A stretch of DNA of 64,000 nt from Spodoptera frugiperda (taxonomy: Eukaryota; Arthropoda; Insecta; Lepidoptera; Noctuidae): the NCBI RefSeq assembly GCF_023101765.2, contig NC_064236.1:14472993-14536992 (forward strand), written 5' to 3'. The translations under genes and the position numbers were made by a program. Positions 23,061 through 34,437 of the stretch are shown here, one piece after another; positions within the stretch are counted from its first letter, which is position 1; every line of letters begins with the position of its first letter. Under the pieces are notes generated by a model that worked only from the letters and a program-made list of their open reading frames with translations, did no database searches and was not told the DNA's origin.

Positions 23061-23888
23061 TCAAACAGTGGGAAAAGAAAACAAAATCTGATCTCTTAAA
23101 TAGATAAAAGATTGAGTTGGTAATGCTTTAGTCAATATGTCAGCTAATTGACTATTACTAGGAATATAATTTATCTTAATTACACCAACCTCAACCTTTT
23201 CTCTTATAAAATTAAATTTTATATCTATGTGTTTAGTTTTCTTGTGATAAACAGGATTATTGATCAGCTTGATCGCACTCTGGTTATCAACATACAACGG
23301 CACAGATATAATATTTTCACCTAAATCTAACAATAACCACAATATCTCCTTTGCAGCCTCACATGCAGCTACAAATTCTGCTTCTGTCGTGGAGAGAGCA
23401 GTAGTCTTTTATTTCTGACTACACCATGTTATTGGTCCCCCATTCAAAATGAAAATGTAGCCCGTAGTAGACTTACGCGTATCAATATCGCCTGCAAAAT
23501 CTGAATCTGAATAGCCAGTAAGATCACTACTTCCTCCATAAGTTATACATAAGTCCTTAGTATTTATTAGGTATCTAATAACACGTTTAAGTGCATTTAC
23601 ATGTTGCTGACTTGGATTGTTTACATATCTGCTCAAAACATTTACAGCAAAAGAAATGTCAGGCCTTGAAACAGAACTTAAAAATAATAAGGAGCCTATA
23701 GCTTCCCTGTATGGAAAATTAACAATATCTTCATCAATTTTCTTTGAAATAACAACATTTACATCTGCCGGGGTATTGACAGGATTTGAATTACTCATAC
23801 AAAACTTCTCTATTATTTGTTCTATGTAATCCCTTTGACAAATATAGATACTATTATTTACTCTCTCTATTTCCATTCCCACAAAATA
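23061..23888 (-). pseudogene. copia-1 RT C-terminus and RNase H
   Basis: Reads YFVGMEIER, then RPDISFAVNVLSRYVNNPS, then the RNase H core GYSDSDFAGD (about 23500), LSTTEAE (23385) and YVDNQSAIKL (about 23295), ending at KALPTQSFIYL. An in-frame TAA near 23409 interrupts the GPITWCSQK block, where a glutamine codon is expected. It is separated from the catalytic half of the RT by the nested LINE. Confidence 0.85.
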
Positions 23889-24757
23889 TTTCAAAGTCAA
23901 AGTCAAAGCATTTATTTCAATTAATCCTAAATTAGGCACTTTTGAAACGTCAAATTGAATTGTCCGTCAGTCTGTCTGTCAGTGAAGCTAGGCGCTCGTT
24001 CCAAAGTGTTGCTTCGAATGGAGAAGAACGAGCAAGAAACTCCATCGTTACTCTTTTTAAAAAATGTTTTTTACAATGTCTCTGATACATTATTTGATCA
24101 TTTACCTATTGTATATATATGTAGGAACAATGTAACGACAATACGACGTCAAAAACTATGGGACAATAAAACCAATTTGTAAAGAATATAAAATAAAATA
24201 AAAAAGCGGGTTGTTTCAAACATAGTGCCCACATATGTACACTTACAATTTTGAAATAATGCTTCTATACAAATAAAAAATAATCTTTAATTTTTCAAAT
24301 AAAAAAAAATAACTGCTTGATGCCACAGGATCCCTAGACTACATTGGAATAAATTAGTACTTTAATTTAACGTGTAACTAGTGATCGTATTAGAGCATTG
24401 TCTAGTGTGAGCGAGTGCCCAGTGGAGCCGGACCAACATGCTGCCACACATTTTTATCTTCAATATAATCTGACAGTTTATAATATGCCTGTTTACACAG
24501 TTCACGCTTTATACAAGATTTAAATTTTTTCTCGTTCAGATTCAGTATGGTGGTTGGTAGTTTATTGTAACACTTAACACAAAAACCCATGAAGGATTTC
24601 TGCACTTTGGACAATCGGAATTGCGGTATAGCTAACTTATTTTTACCTCTCTTATTAAAATTGTGTCTGTCGCTTCTTTTTTCAAACAATTGTTGATTTT
24701 TTCTCACGTACATAATATTTTCGTAAATGAATTGAGAAGGCACTGTAAGAATGTTTA
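23889..24757 (-). mobile_element. Nested 5'-truncated LINE (Jockey/CR1-like) inside copia-1
   Basis: It interrupts the RT between ELKLNY and FVGMEI. It carries a 113-aa frame (24743-24402) with PSQFIYENIMYVRKN, RLSKVQKSFMGFCVKCYNKL and KQAYYKLSDYIED, the conserved C-terminal end of this LINE group. The 3' end has a TTGACTTTGACTTTGA-type short tandem tail (plus 23892-23910) in place of a poly-A. Exact edges are uncertain by a few bases because they share ATA with the target. Confidence 0.75.
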
Positions 24758-24761
24758 TAGT

Positions 24762-26140
24762 TCAATTTTAGTTCCCTTATTTTAAATTCTTGTTTCAAAT
24801 CTTTCATAATTATACTAATCATTGAGGAACTGGAAGATACTAAAAGTACATCATCAACATAAATTATTAGAATTACTTTCACCGCATTGAAAATACCTAC
24901 ATAAACACAACAGTCAGCCTGAGATTGCACAAAACCATACTTAACCAAAAATTCAGTGAATCTTCTATTCCAACAACGCGATGCCTGTTTCAGACCATAC
25001 AATGATTTATTAAGTTTTAAGATACAATCATTTTTAAATGTAATTCCTTCTGGTACTTCTATAAAAATATCCTCATCCAAGTACCCATTCAAAAAAGCAG
25101 TTTTTACATCAAATTGTTGAATTTCTAATTTATATTTAGCTGCAATAGAAAGAACAATTCTTATAGAGTCGTATCTCGTTGTTGGAGAGAATATTTCTTG
25201 ATAATCTATGTCTTTAATTTGATTAAAACCTCGTGCACACAAACGAGCTTTGAACCGCCTTACCTGATCATTTTCTCCTTTTTAATTGCAAAAACCCACT
25301 TTGTAGTAAGTGTATGTTGACCAGACCTCTCGACTGGAGTCCAAGTATTATTTTCTTCATGCGCAAGCAGTTCTTCATCAATAGCTTTCAACCAGTCATT
25401 TCTTTGTGGACTCTTCATTGCTTCAGCGTATGTCTGAGGCAGTGACAGTTCAACAAGATTTGCTTCAAATCTTCTATTAATTCTAGGTCTCAAATTTATA
25501 TTCCTTGCAATTAATTCATCATCTAATTCTTGAGACGGTTTATATGTAGGGTCACTACTACTACTACAACTCAACATGCTATTGTCATTCTCTGATGATG
25601 ATATTTCTAAATGAGTATTCTCTAGATTGTTTTCTTGCATTTGGTTTTCTTGTTCAAATGTCTTCTCTTCATCATCAATATATATTTGTGTAATATTTTT
25701 CCGTATCTCTGGAACATTATGTTCTTCAAAAATAACATTTCTAGATATTTTAATCTTCTTGGTTTCTGGATTGAACATCCTATAATTGTTGTTATCATAC
25801 CCAACTAGTATCATTTTCTCACTCTTCTTATCAAGTTTTGTTCTTAGTTGATCAGGAATATGGACATAACCAATGCTTCCAAATACCTTCACATGTCCTA
25901 CATGAGGTTTGATGCCATTCCATAGTTCATATGGTGTTTTCTTTGGAATCTGGCTGGAAGAAGTTCTGTTTAATAAATAAACTGCACAATTCACAGCCTC
26001 TGCCCATAATTCCAGTGACACATCTCTTGCATACAACATAGAACGTGCACTCTCTACAATGGTATGGTTCTCTCTTTCAGCACGCCCATTTTGTTCAGGT
26101 GTATAAGGTGCAGTACACTCATGAACTATACCTTCTTTGC
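24762..26140 (-). pseudogene. copia-1 integrase C-terminus and RT N-terminal half
   Basis: 26039-25260 encodes the end of the integrase core and the linker (LWAEAVNCAVYLLNRTSSSQ, VKVFGSIGYVHIP, KMILVGYDNNNYR). After a one-base shift near 25260 the RT follows (25242 on): YQEIFSPTTRYDSIR, FDVKTAFLNGYLDE, LNKSLYGLKQASRCW and the catalytic YVDDVLLV near 24850. The PEQNGRAERE segment with the integrase glutamate lies between 26040 and 26140 in a shifted frame. Confidence 0.85.
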
Positions 26141-27151
26141 TTAGATACTCTTTGAGGATTTATTTACATACTCTCTTCCGTTATCAGTATGCAATATTTT
26201 GACACTATGCATGTATTTATTTTTGATAATAGCATTGTATTCCTTGAATATATCAATCACATCACTTTTATGCTTTACAAAATATACATGTCTGAAGCTT
26301 GTTGCAGCATCCTTGAACAATACAAAGTATCTTGCACCTTGAACAGATGTATGACTCATTGGACCACAGACATCACTATATATAAGGTCACCTGGCTGTA
26401 GTTCTCCTCTTACAGATTTGTGAAATCTAAATCTGCACTGCTTTCCATAGGCGCATGCTTCGCAGACAAAATCAGCTTTATCATTGTTGTCAAAATTCAA
26501 GCCTTCTACTGTATTTTCAGCACTCATATTCCTGATATTTTGTATGTTAATATGTCCCAATCTTTCGTGCCAAATTTTCATGTTACTTTTATCATTTTGT
26601 ACCAAGTTACATGTATCTGAGATTACAGCTTTTATTTTTAATTCATATAGATTATTTTCTGTCATTGTTGCATACAATACTAACTTATTATCTTTGTAAA
26701 TGAATGCATTGGAGTCTTTCTTAACAATGGTGTATGATTTTCGCATAATCACACCCTCTGATAGATTTCGTCGCAAATTCGGAACATACAATACATCGTG
26801 TAGTTCACTGGTCTCCCACTGTCCATTGACATATCTCTTTATTAATACCTTGCCTATGCCAGCTACTTCCACTGATTGCTTGTTTCCTAATGTCAATGAT
26901 TTCTGATTGCATTCAAATAGTTCTGCAAAGAACTCCTTTCTGTAGGTCATATGTGCGGAGGCACCACTATCTAAAATCCAAGCATTCTGTTCAGCTTCAT
27001 GTAAACTTGCTTCTACATTGAACGCTAACATATTTGCACCTTCTTGTTGAGGTTTTCTGTTCTTGGATTTCTTTGGATAACGACATTCTCGAGAAAAATG
27101 TCCTCGTTTTCCACAATTGTAACATTCAAACCTATGTTTAGTGTTATTATT
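26141..27151 (-). pseudogene. copia-1 zinc knuckle, protease and integrase N-terminus
   Basis: The frame continues from gag past an in-frame TAG at 27154-27152. It has the CX2CX4HX4C knuckle CYNCGKRGHFSREC (about 27087-27128), the aspartic protease motif WILDSGASAHMT (about 26965), the integrase HHCC zinc region (WHERLGHINIQ ... CEACAYGKQ), and the first two catalytic aspartates in YSDVCGPM and LHTDNGREYV. It ends at a frameshift near 26150. Confidence 0.88.
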
Positions 27152-27820
27152 CTAATTCGAACTACAAGCATTTTTATTTGGCTCACTTTGCTTAGGGCTC
27201 TTCTTCCAACTTTTGTTGGCCACAAGGAGAGCAGTTTCTTGCTCTTCTTCACATTGTAAACTAGCTTCTTCATCTAACAATCGTGCAGTGAGATTGATAA
27301 GAGTCTGTTGTTTTGGATCCAATGACATCCATGCTTGACGAAGTGATCTGTACTTTTGTGGCAGTGTTCCAAGTATTTTTGTAATCACAGCCATTTCACT
27401 GATATTTTCACCACTTTCTTTCAACATCTTGGCTAACGATTCTACTTTCGAAATATGTTGAGCTACGCTGTCAGTCGGTGACATTTTGTATTGATAAAAT
27501 TTTTCATGGATTATCATTTTACATAACTCACTCTTTTGTTCATATATAGATTCTAGTTTCGACATAATTTCCTGAGCTGTTTCACAATTTTCCACTAGAG
27601 TGATTTGCTTGAGTTCCATCGAAGATGTAATGATGAACATCGCCATGCCATCGTTCTTTGTCCATTCAACACTATTTTCAGACGGTTTCGGCACTGAAAT
27701 ATCAATCCCTTTTGCTTTCAGGGCACATTTTATCTGAAACTTCCATTGTCTGAAGTTATTTCCGTCAAATTTATCCATGTTCATAGATCGCGTGGACTCC
27801 ATTTTGAGATTATTTCTCAA
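27152..27820 (-). pseudogene. copia-1 gag
   Basis: About 215 aa from MESTRSMNMDKFDGNNFRQW to the in-frame TAG at 27154. It shows the copia gag pattern (FDGNNFRQWKFQIKCALKAKG; LTLV..CETAQEIMSKLESIY; YKMSPTDSVAQHISKVESLA; LPQKYRSLRQAW). The 5' LTR lies 72 bp upstream. The premature stop separates gag from the knuckle and polymerase. Confidence 0.88.
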
Positions 27821-27891
27821 AATACGATTGTAACTTTTTCTTTGCTATATTCTTTTAGATATCAATTACAGAACCTCCTGGGCCCATAACC

Positions 27892-28066
27892 TGTTAGATT
27901 ACGGAGTATTTCTTAATAAACAACAGTATTTATATCTAAAAAGAACTTTTTATTATAATAAAGATATACATAGCAAGAATGACAGAGTTACAATGACAAT
28001 CAAAAACAGTCATGCCAGTTAAATTTTCAGGAACAAATATTAAAACTAAACTTGTGTTACTCAACA
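27892..28066 (-). repeat. 5' LTR of copia-1
   Basis: 175 bp, directly followed (minus strand) by the primer-binding site GGTTATGGGCCCAG. Confidence 0.9.
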
Positions 28067-28752
28067 ATTTTTTCCCTCAAAACTTAATTAAGATACCAAA
28101 AGGAATAAGACAAGCAAATTTAAATAAGCATATTTAGCATGTGTTGTGTTTTACACGAAAACTAAAATTCCTCTGACCATAAAATGTAATGACAAATAAT
28201 GTAAAATTTTCTCATCGTTGACAACCTAGTCAAATTCAAAACGTTCAATTCTTCTCCCGTGTCACAATGCAGCCTGCCAGTGTGTGTCAACATCTAGCCT
28301 GCCAGGTGCATGTGATAAAACCTCATTGCTACACATATCTATTTCCAAAATAGACAAACAACAAAAAAAAATGCATGGCTATTCCTCTATAGATTACAAC
28401 TATCTTTATAAATAAAAATATAATATACCTACCAAAAGATTTTTTTCAATAAACATATGTTTTTACTTCCTATAAAATTAGGTGTGTGTGCTTGACTTAT
28501 TCCCTTTGGTAAATATCCGATTCATTTGGGTTTATGCCTGTTACTGCTTATGTGCCTATTGTGTATTATCTAAGTCATTGAGATAACTGCAATGTATTAC
28601 TTTGGAAACATTAGTTAAATATATAAATTTTTAAGTAAAATAACTTGGATAATTTGCATGTTGCTACGACAGCGAAACATGTTGATCTCTTTAAAAATGT
28701 ATGTAACAACTCTGTATTTACCGTGTTTCTGGCAAATAAATATATTATATTA

Positions 28753-30057
28753 CTAGCTTTTGCCCGCGACTTCGTCCGCGTGGTTGTGTTAGTGGTAGGT
28801 GGTCAAAATTAAACGCCTTCTACCCTTTTTATTTGTTATAAAATAAAAAGTAGCCTATGTTCTTTCGTTCCCCATTAAGTGTCTAAATACAAAGTTTCAC
28901 TGTTACAACTTTAAAAATGACGAATTTCCATATGAACATTCATCCCCTATTTTTACCCACTCTCCCCTTTGTTACAGCTTTAAAAATGACGAATTTCCAT
29001 ATGACCATTCATCCCCTATTTTTACCCACTCTCCCCTATATTTTGCAATAAAAAGTAGCCTATGTTCTTTCGTTTCCCATTAAGTGTCTAAATACAAAGT
29101 TTCACTGTTAGAGCTTTAAAAATGACGAATTTCCATATGACCATTCATCCCCTATTTTTACCCACTCTCCCCTATTTTTTTTTTTGCAATAAATAGTAGC
29201 TTATGTTCTTTCGTTCCCCATTAAGTGTCTAAATACAAAGTTTCACTGTTACAGCTTTAAAAATGACGAATTTCCATATGAACATTCATACCTTAATTTT
29301 ACCCATTCTCCCCTATTTTTTTTGCAATAATAAGTAGTCTCTGTTGTTCTTCAGGGTCTATTCTTTCTCTGTACCAAATATCATCAAAATGTTCGGTTTA
29401 CTGGTTTAGGCGTAACGGCGTAAGTGTGAGCCGCGACCTCTCCCGCACGCGCACCCCTGGCCTTGGCGACGTCTACTTCGCAACGGGCCGTGAAGCAGAA
29501 ATCGTAATATTTTAATTTCACCACAACTTCAAAACCAAACTTCCAATTTTAATCATTCAAAGACCAAATATTATCAACATAAACTGTACTTATTGATGAA
29601 ATAATTTATTTTGATAAGGATTAATAGCATGAGTAAAATAAACGCATTTAAATGTAGTCCAAAAAAATTCAAGATTTTTAAATAAAAATGTGGTTGTTGT
29701 GCCTCACTCGACATAGATAGGTATAGTGTGTCGCGGACTTTTTTGTAGATATTTATCAGATCTACAATTAATTATAACATTTTATGGTTCTATCTTTTGT
29801 AGTTTAGGCAGCGTACGCAAAATAAGTAACTTCTTTGGTTGATTTTTTTCAGTTTGTGTCCGAAAAATCCAAATATCTTACGGAACCCTATTTTTTTCCA
29901 AAATGAAATATAGCCTATGTTACTCGTGGATAATGTAGCTTTCGAATGGTGAAAGAAGTTTTAAAATCGGTCCAGTAGTTTTTGAGCCTATTCATTACAA
30001 CCAAACAAACAAACAAACAAACAAACAAAGTTTTCCTCTTTATAATATTAGTGTAGA
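28753..30057 (-). mobile_element. Non-autonomous Helitron-like element
   Basis: On the minus strand it begins TCTACACTAATATTATAAAG after an A and ends GGGCAAAAGCTAG before a T, fitting the A|TC ... CTAG|T rule of Helitrons. A GCGGACGAAGTCGC hairpin lies just upstream of the 3' end. No target duplication is evident. It contains GTTTGTTTG repeats near its 5' end and a tandem array (28846-29345). No Rep/helicase ORF. Confidence 0.65.
28846..29345. repeat. Tandem array of ~85-150 bp units inside the Helitron-like repeat
   Basis: About four copies of a unit starting AAAAAGTAGCCTATGTTCTT and ending CCCTATTTTTACCCACTCTC. One copy lacks the first half. Unit identity is high, with differences in the T-runs between units. 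Confidence 0.7.
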
Positions 30058-30218
30058 TTAAAATTTAATTCAATCGTTTTATTGTAGTATGTAAAAGCAA
30101 AAACAATGTTATTGTGAGTTTTCTTGGAAGATACACATATACTACCGTGTTTTTTTTTTAATCTATTACATAGGTAGAATTGTAATAGATCGGTAGTAAT
30201 AGATGTATTTCTTTTCGC

Positions 30219-30482
30219 TCGCTCACTCGCCGCACTCCCGCATACCCGCACTCACCTCGTTGGCCGGAGATCGTCGCGCGATCCCTAACGGCCGGAGTAT
30301 CTCACACGACGCCTAGGACGCGAGGAGCTTTGTTCCTTCACGCGTCCCACCTCCTTCTTAGCCACACATGACTGCTTCACAGAAGGAGTAGACGGTATCC
30401 AAGTTTCCCTCGAGTAGCACTCCCTCTCGCCTCGCCCAAGGCGAGAAAAGTCATTGGATGATTATCCCCGCTCAAAAAAAAA
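30219..30482 (+). mobile_element. R1-like LINE tail with 5' inversion (twin-priming signature)
   Basis: 30243-30410 matches 5720-5860 of the R1-clade copy in the same plus orientation (GGCCGGAGATCGTCGCGCGA and following), that is, LINE antisense. The next block, 30420-30482 (CTCGCCCAAGGCGAG ... GTCATTGGATGAT ... poly-A), is LINE sense. Opposite orientation of the upstream segment joined to a normal 3' end is what twin priming produces. Confidence 0.65.
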
Positions 30483-31045
30483 GTATTGGGCATTAGGATG
30501 AAAATCCATTTTTAGACATGTCTAATGTAGAAACCTATACTATATTATCTAACTGCAGACGCTAACACATTAATCCTATGACAATCTGTTAAACTTAAAC
30601 CCTATGACTTTGTAATTACTTTGCAAAGCAACCAATACACAATGCCCTTTAATGGCAGAAAAAATAGTGAGTGGATTCAAGTAATCCAGATCTTTTGGTA
30701 AAAATATACTTAATGGACTTTGAATCGCAATCAGATCACAAATATCACAATGACCAGTAAGATCAGGATGATTCTTAAAAGTGATTACTAACAGGGTGTC
30801 CACATTCTGGAAAGTCAGGGAAAGTCAGGGAAAAGTCAGGGAAGCTTAAGGTGGTCAGGGAAAGTCAGTGAAATTGAGGGGAAAGGAGAGAAAGTCAGGG
30901 ATAGTCAGGGAAAATTGAGATTTTTTCCCAGTGATTGTGAAATGAGGGATTTAATTTTATGCTCTGGTCCGACGCTTAATCCAGGCCATAGAAGCATTTT
31001 TTTTTCAGATTGAGAGTAAACTATATTATGATTTTATTGTCATAA

Positions 31046-31400
31046 CTAGCTTCCGCCCGCGACTCCGTCCGCGCGGATGTCGGTCTTCGCGTAGAAGTTT
31101 TATTTCTCCATTTTGAGTAACTCTGACAATGACATCTTATAAATATCTATTGGACCCAAATACGGCTAGGCCCATAGTAATTAAAGAGATCCCTCTATTG
31201 AGCTACTGCTGTTGAGCTCGCGTTCTGTAGTATAAAACTGAAAAATTTAGATTTTTTACGTATTTTTCCACGATAAAAAGTATCCTATTTTATGCCCAGG
31301 ATAATAACTTATAATTATACCAAGTTTCATCGAAATCGAACCGTTAGTTTTCACGTGATGCCTGATCATACAGACAGATATAAAAAAAATCACATATTTG
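31046..31400 (-). mobile_element. Helitron-like fragment
   Basis: The minus strand ends CGCGGACGGAGTCGCGGGCG-GAAGCTAG|T, closely matching the 3' end of the element at 28753. The 5' part is unrecognised and probably lost. Confidence 0.5.
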
Positions 31401-31475
31401 GGTTGCTATCGATCCAGTAACACCTGCTATTTACGCTATTTATTTTTTCAATATTTTCAATGTACAGATTTATTA

Positions 31476-31884
31476 TATACAATGTGATAGGGGCGAGACT
31501 TCTAACCCGTTAAGGCTGAGTTCTACACCTAATTTCATCGACAAAAGTCGGGGGTCGAAGTGGTCGAATCCCCTCCCCCTAAAAGTTATGGCTATTTTAA
31601 TATTTTTTTTACTTTTTTTGATATCAAAGGTTGTATGCGTCGTAGAAACAAAAAAAATACGACAAACGGTACCTTGGCTAACTAATTCATTACTTTTTTC
31701 ATATGTTTGATAATGTTTTGGTGAGAAAAAAAATCATTTGTGAATTATTTTTACCGAAAAAATCACTATTTTTCAATATTTTCATTTAGGGGTTCAACCC
31801 ACCATATTATTTTTTTTGTCGATAAAATTAGATGTAGTACTCAGCCTTAACGGGTTAGAAGTCTCGCCCCTATCACATTGTATA
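31476..31884. mobile_element. 409-bp MITE with ~73-bp terminal inverted repeats
   Basis: TATACAATGTGATAGGGGCG at 31476 is mirrored at 31865-31884, and complementarity extends about 73 bp with four mismatches by eye (for example GTTCTACACC versus GTACTACATC). The middle (about 260 bp) is non-coding. Flanks are TATA-rich, so the target duplication cannot be fixed. Confidence 0.75.
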
Positions 31885-32781
31885 TATAGATATAAATTCA
31901 TTTAGGTTGGATACCTACTTACTATTCCGCTGCAAACGAACGTTATTACTTATACTAAATTTTTCTAACTTTCGCTTAATCCCAGAAATATCGAAAATAC
32001 CGGATTACCGAAAACACCGGTTTTGCTTAAATGATCGGGTATTGCGACCCCTAGATTCAGTATTCACGCACGATGGCTTATTATCGTAATTCATGTGTAT
32101 ATCTTTGGTGTTTCTGTACCGATTTCTATGATTCTTTTTTTATCATTGAATAGGTAATAATATTAACATTTTTTAATTAGGGATGAATGGGAGTGTTATA
32201 AACGTAAGAGTAGACAAATATAATCAGAAAGCTCCGAACTGCTAAGCTATCGGGAGTTATACGTGTTATTGTGAGTCAACCATAAGAGATAGACATTTGC
32301 TGTCGTGGAATATTTTTTTAACAATTTTAAGGAGAACATTTCCGTCATACATTATTTCTGTGTAGCTTTAACTATTAAGGCTGCACACGCAACGGAAGCT
32401 TCAAAAATGGAGTAAGTTCTCCTGTTTTCCCAACATTTCCCTTCACTGCTCTGCTCCTATTGATCGTAGCGAAAGCGTGGCTAGATCCCAAAATTAGCCC
32501 AGAATTTTATGAATGGTTAAATGATGTAGCGGATGAGTCAAACTCAGTAATATGGGCAAACAAGCTCTGGTTTCACATGCTAAAGGCCCTAAACATGTTA
32601 AAAATTTTGAACTGAGGAAAATGCAATGTTATAAAATTGTTAATAAGAAAGAGTTCCTAAGTGATAAATACCGATCTCAATATATTTGCTATATAAAATA
32701 AAAGAAATTAAAATATTACCTGTATGCAGTTTTACTCAACTTATAAACTACTTTACAAATAAAACATACCTACTTGAATGA

Positions 32782-32956
32782 TTAGGCCGTGTTCAAACCA
32801 AACTAACTGTAAGCCGCCGAATGTGAGCAGGCTTACTATGAGTCCCAGTGTACTAAAGAACATGTAATAACGTATTGTCGGTTATATGTAAACGAAAAAC
32901 TGAATATGTATGGAAATAAAAGGAGTTACAGTCAGTTTGGTTTGAACACGGCCTAA
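32782..32956. mobile_element. 175-bp MITE with 29-bp TIRs
   Basis: TTAGGCCGTGTTCAAACCAA (32782 on) is mirrored at 32928-32956 with one mismatch over 29 bp. With GGCC as the element end, TA flanks both sides, as for mariner-type MITEs. Confidence 0.7.
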
Positions 32957-33049
32957 ATTTGGTCAGGGAAATTTAAAAAAATGGTCAGGGAAAGTCAGGG
33001 AAAAGTCAGGGAATTATTTTGAACATTAGCTGTGGACACCCTGACTAAA

Positions 33050-34437
33050 GATGACTTTATTGTAAGTATAATAATATAATCCCGTAGCTATATTTAATAT
33101 GTCTCATAAATATAATACAAACATTTTAGTTAGACATTATTTATTTACTTAATCAAACATTATCCATTTAACATACTACTACTAAAACAGTCGCTGCTGC
33201 TATTCAGTGACTACTCACAATACGAGGCAAATACAAAAAATTATGTTCCGATTCAATCGATTCATATGTCACTGCTCAGAACTTTCGCCAAACCAAACGC
33301 TAGCTGTATTATTTACCAGGCATGGTGAAAATAAATATACTTACTCTATCGGGTTCTTTCTACAACCTGGAATATATATGAAAAATGCCCCACAAAGTGG
33401 AACCATCATTAATTCTTTCCCGCAACTTGTTTGCCAGTCGACAACAAAGCTCTGCAATCTTGCGTCTTCCTTTTATACATTGTTTTTATCTTGGGTATAT
33501 TTGACATTGGCGCCAGGACTCCAAGGATTCAACAAATTTAGTACTGTAATAATAAAACAACGAAGTTTATAGTTGGATCCATAAAATCCTGCCCTTTTAC
33601 CGCCCGTGCCACATGCTGTGTCGCCGGCCCCACCGTGTCCCATATATCTCACCGTTTCATGTGTTCAGTGTGTCATTGTGTCATTTAGAGATCTAACAAA
33701 GAGTCAGAGGCATGACCTAATAACCGGTTTGCTTGATTTCTTTTGCATTTAGTGAGTTTAAATGTCATAATAGAGTGTTTGTTACTAAATTATTATATTA
33801 AGAAAAAGTAATTTGTGTAAGACTAATATTAAGCTTGTCAAAATTTAATACTAAAAATATTATAATTAAGAAATCTTAAGCTTTCACTTGTGTTGTGTAT
33901 CGCCTTGGCAGAGTACATGTAGTGTGTATAAAGGAATTCAATAAGCAACTCGACACATTAATTTTCCATTGCATTTATTTTCACATTACACACAGAGAAG
34001 AGGACATCACATGTTTATCGCAGGTTACATCGAATATCTCCACTAACAGTCCAGATTTATTACAAAATTTTTTGGATTAAGTGTCCAAAAGTACGTCCAA
34101 AATATAAGATAAAGATTCAGCTATTTCATTTTTAACAAGACATATTATTTCTTTTATCTGTAAACATTTGGCATCACAGAATAAAATCTCTATATAGCTT
34201 TGTAAGGACCCACTATTAACAACATCAGATAGTTACATTACACTGTATCTCTAAAGATTAGGTACACAATTCAAGCAATCATTGGGTGACACAAATTGAG
34301 ATGGAGATAGAACTAGAACACAGAGAACTGACAGTTGTAGTAATTTTTAAACGCAAACACAATATAACGAACACACATTGAGCATAAAGAAGGATGGTAG
34401 GATCACACTAAACACTGAGTGAACATTCGCTGCTGAT
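33050..34437. other. Gene-free spacer downstream of the 83-aa gene
   Basis: No coding exon was recognised. The plus frame at 33207-33572 is discussed among rejected items. Confidence 0.4.

Larger units (their letters stand above)
22827..28066 (-). mobile_element. Ty1/copia retrotransposon (copia-1), complete LTR to LTR but decayed
   Basis: LTRs of 179 and 175 bp (22827-23005 and 27892-28066) differ by two substitutions and one 4-bp indel. The target duplication is ATTTT on both sides (22822-22826 and 28067-28071). The primer site GGTTATGGGCCCAG abuts the 5' LTR (27878-27891) and matches the internal tRNA-iMet priming site known for copia. A polypurine tract TTTTAGGGGGAG precedes the 3' LTR. 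The coding region runs gag, zinc knuckle, protease, integrase, RT, RNase H on the minus strand and is broken by two in-frame stops, at least two frameshifts and a nested LINE. Confidence 0.92.
21967..28514 (+). mobile_element. DNA transposon with ~25-bp TIRs carrying a DUF7869-like ORF, split by a copia insertion
   Basis: The left end ATTTACCAAAGGAAATAAAG (21967 on) is matched in inverted form by the right end at 28489-28514 (GACTTATTCCCTTTGGTAAAT). A TA (or AT) duplication fits both edges. Sub-terminal copies of TACCAAAGG and GGAATAAG occur inside both ends. Removing the copia element (22827-28066) and its 5-bp duplication leaves about 1.3 kb, whose only coding remnant is the pseudogene at 22165-22791. 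Boundaries are inferred from the TIRs. Confidence 0.55.
30792..33043. mobile_element. 2.25-kb hAT-like non-autonomous DNA transposon
   Basis: 13-bp terminal inverted repeats CAGGGTGTCCACA / TGTGGACACCCTG, flanked by ACTAA on both sides (30787-30791 and 33044-33048). Inside each end are runs of GTCAGGGAAA in direct orientation (about six copies left, five right). No transposase frame was seen. It contains a Helitron-like fragment and two MITEs. A 5-bp duplication is short for classical hAT elements (8 bp), so the superfamily is provisional. Confidence 0.65.

Noticed and set aside
28846..29345. CRISPR-like spaced repeats
   Set aside because: Units are contiguous ~85-150 bp tandem copies inside a eukaryotic transposon with no unique spacers.
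30576..30803. 75-aa minus-strand frame ending at the hAT-like TIR, readable across the empty site
   Set aside because: Joining across the ACTAA duplication extends the frame only slightly before a stop. HCDIC looked zinc-finger-like but is isolated, so there is not enough to call a gene.
33207..33572. 121-aa plus-strand open frame
   Set aside because: No motif, no splice context and a low-complexity composition. Nothing supports coding beyond length.
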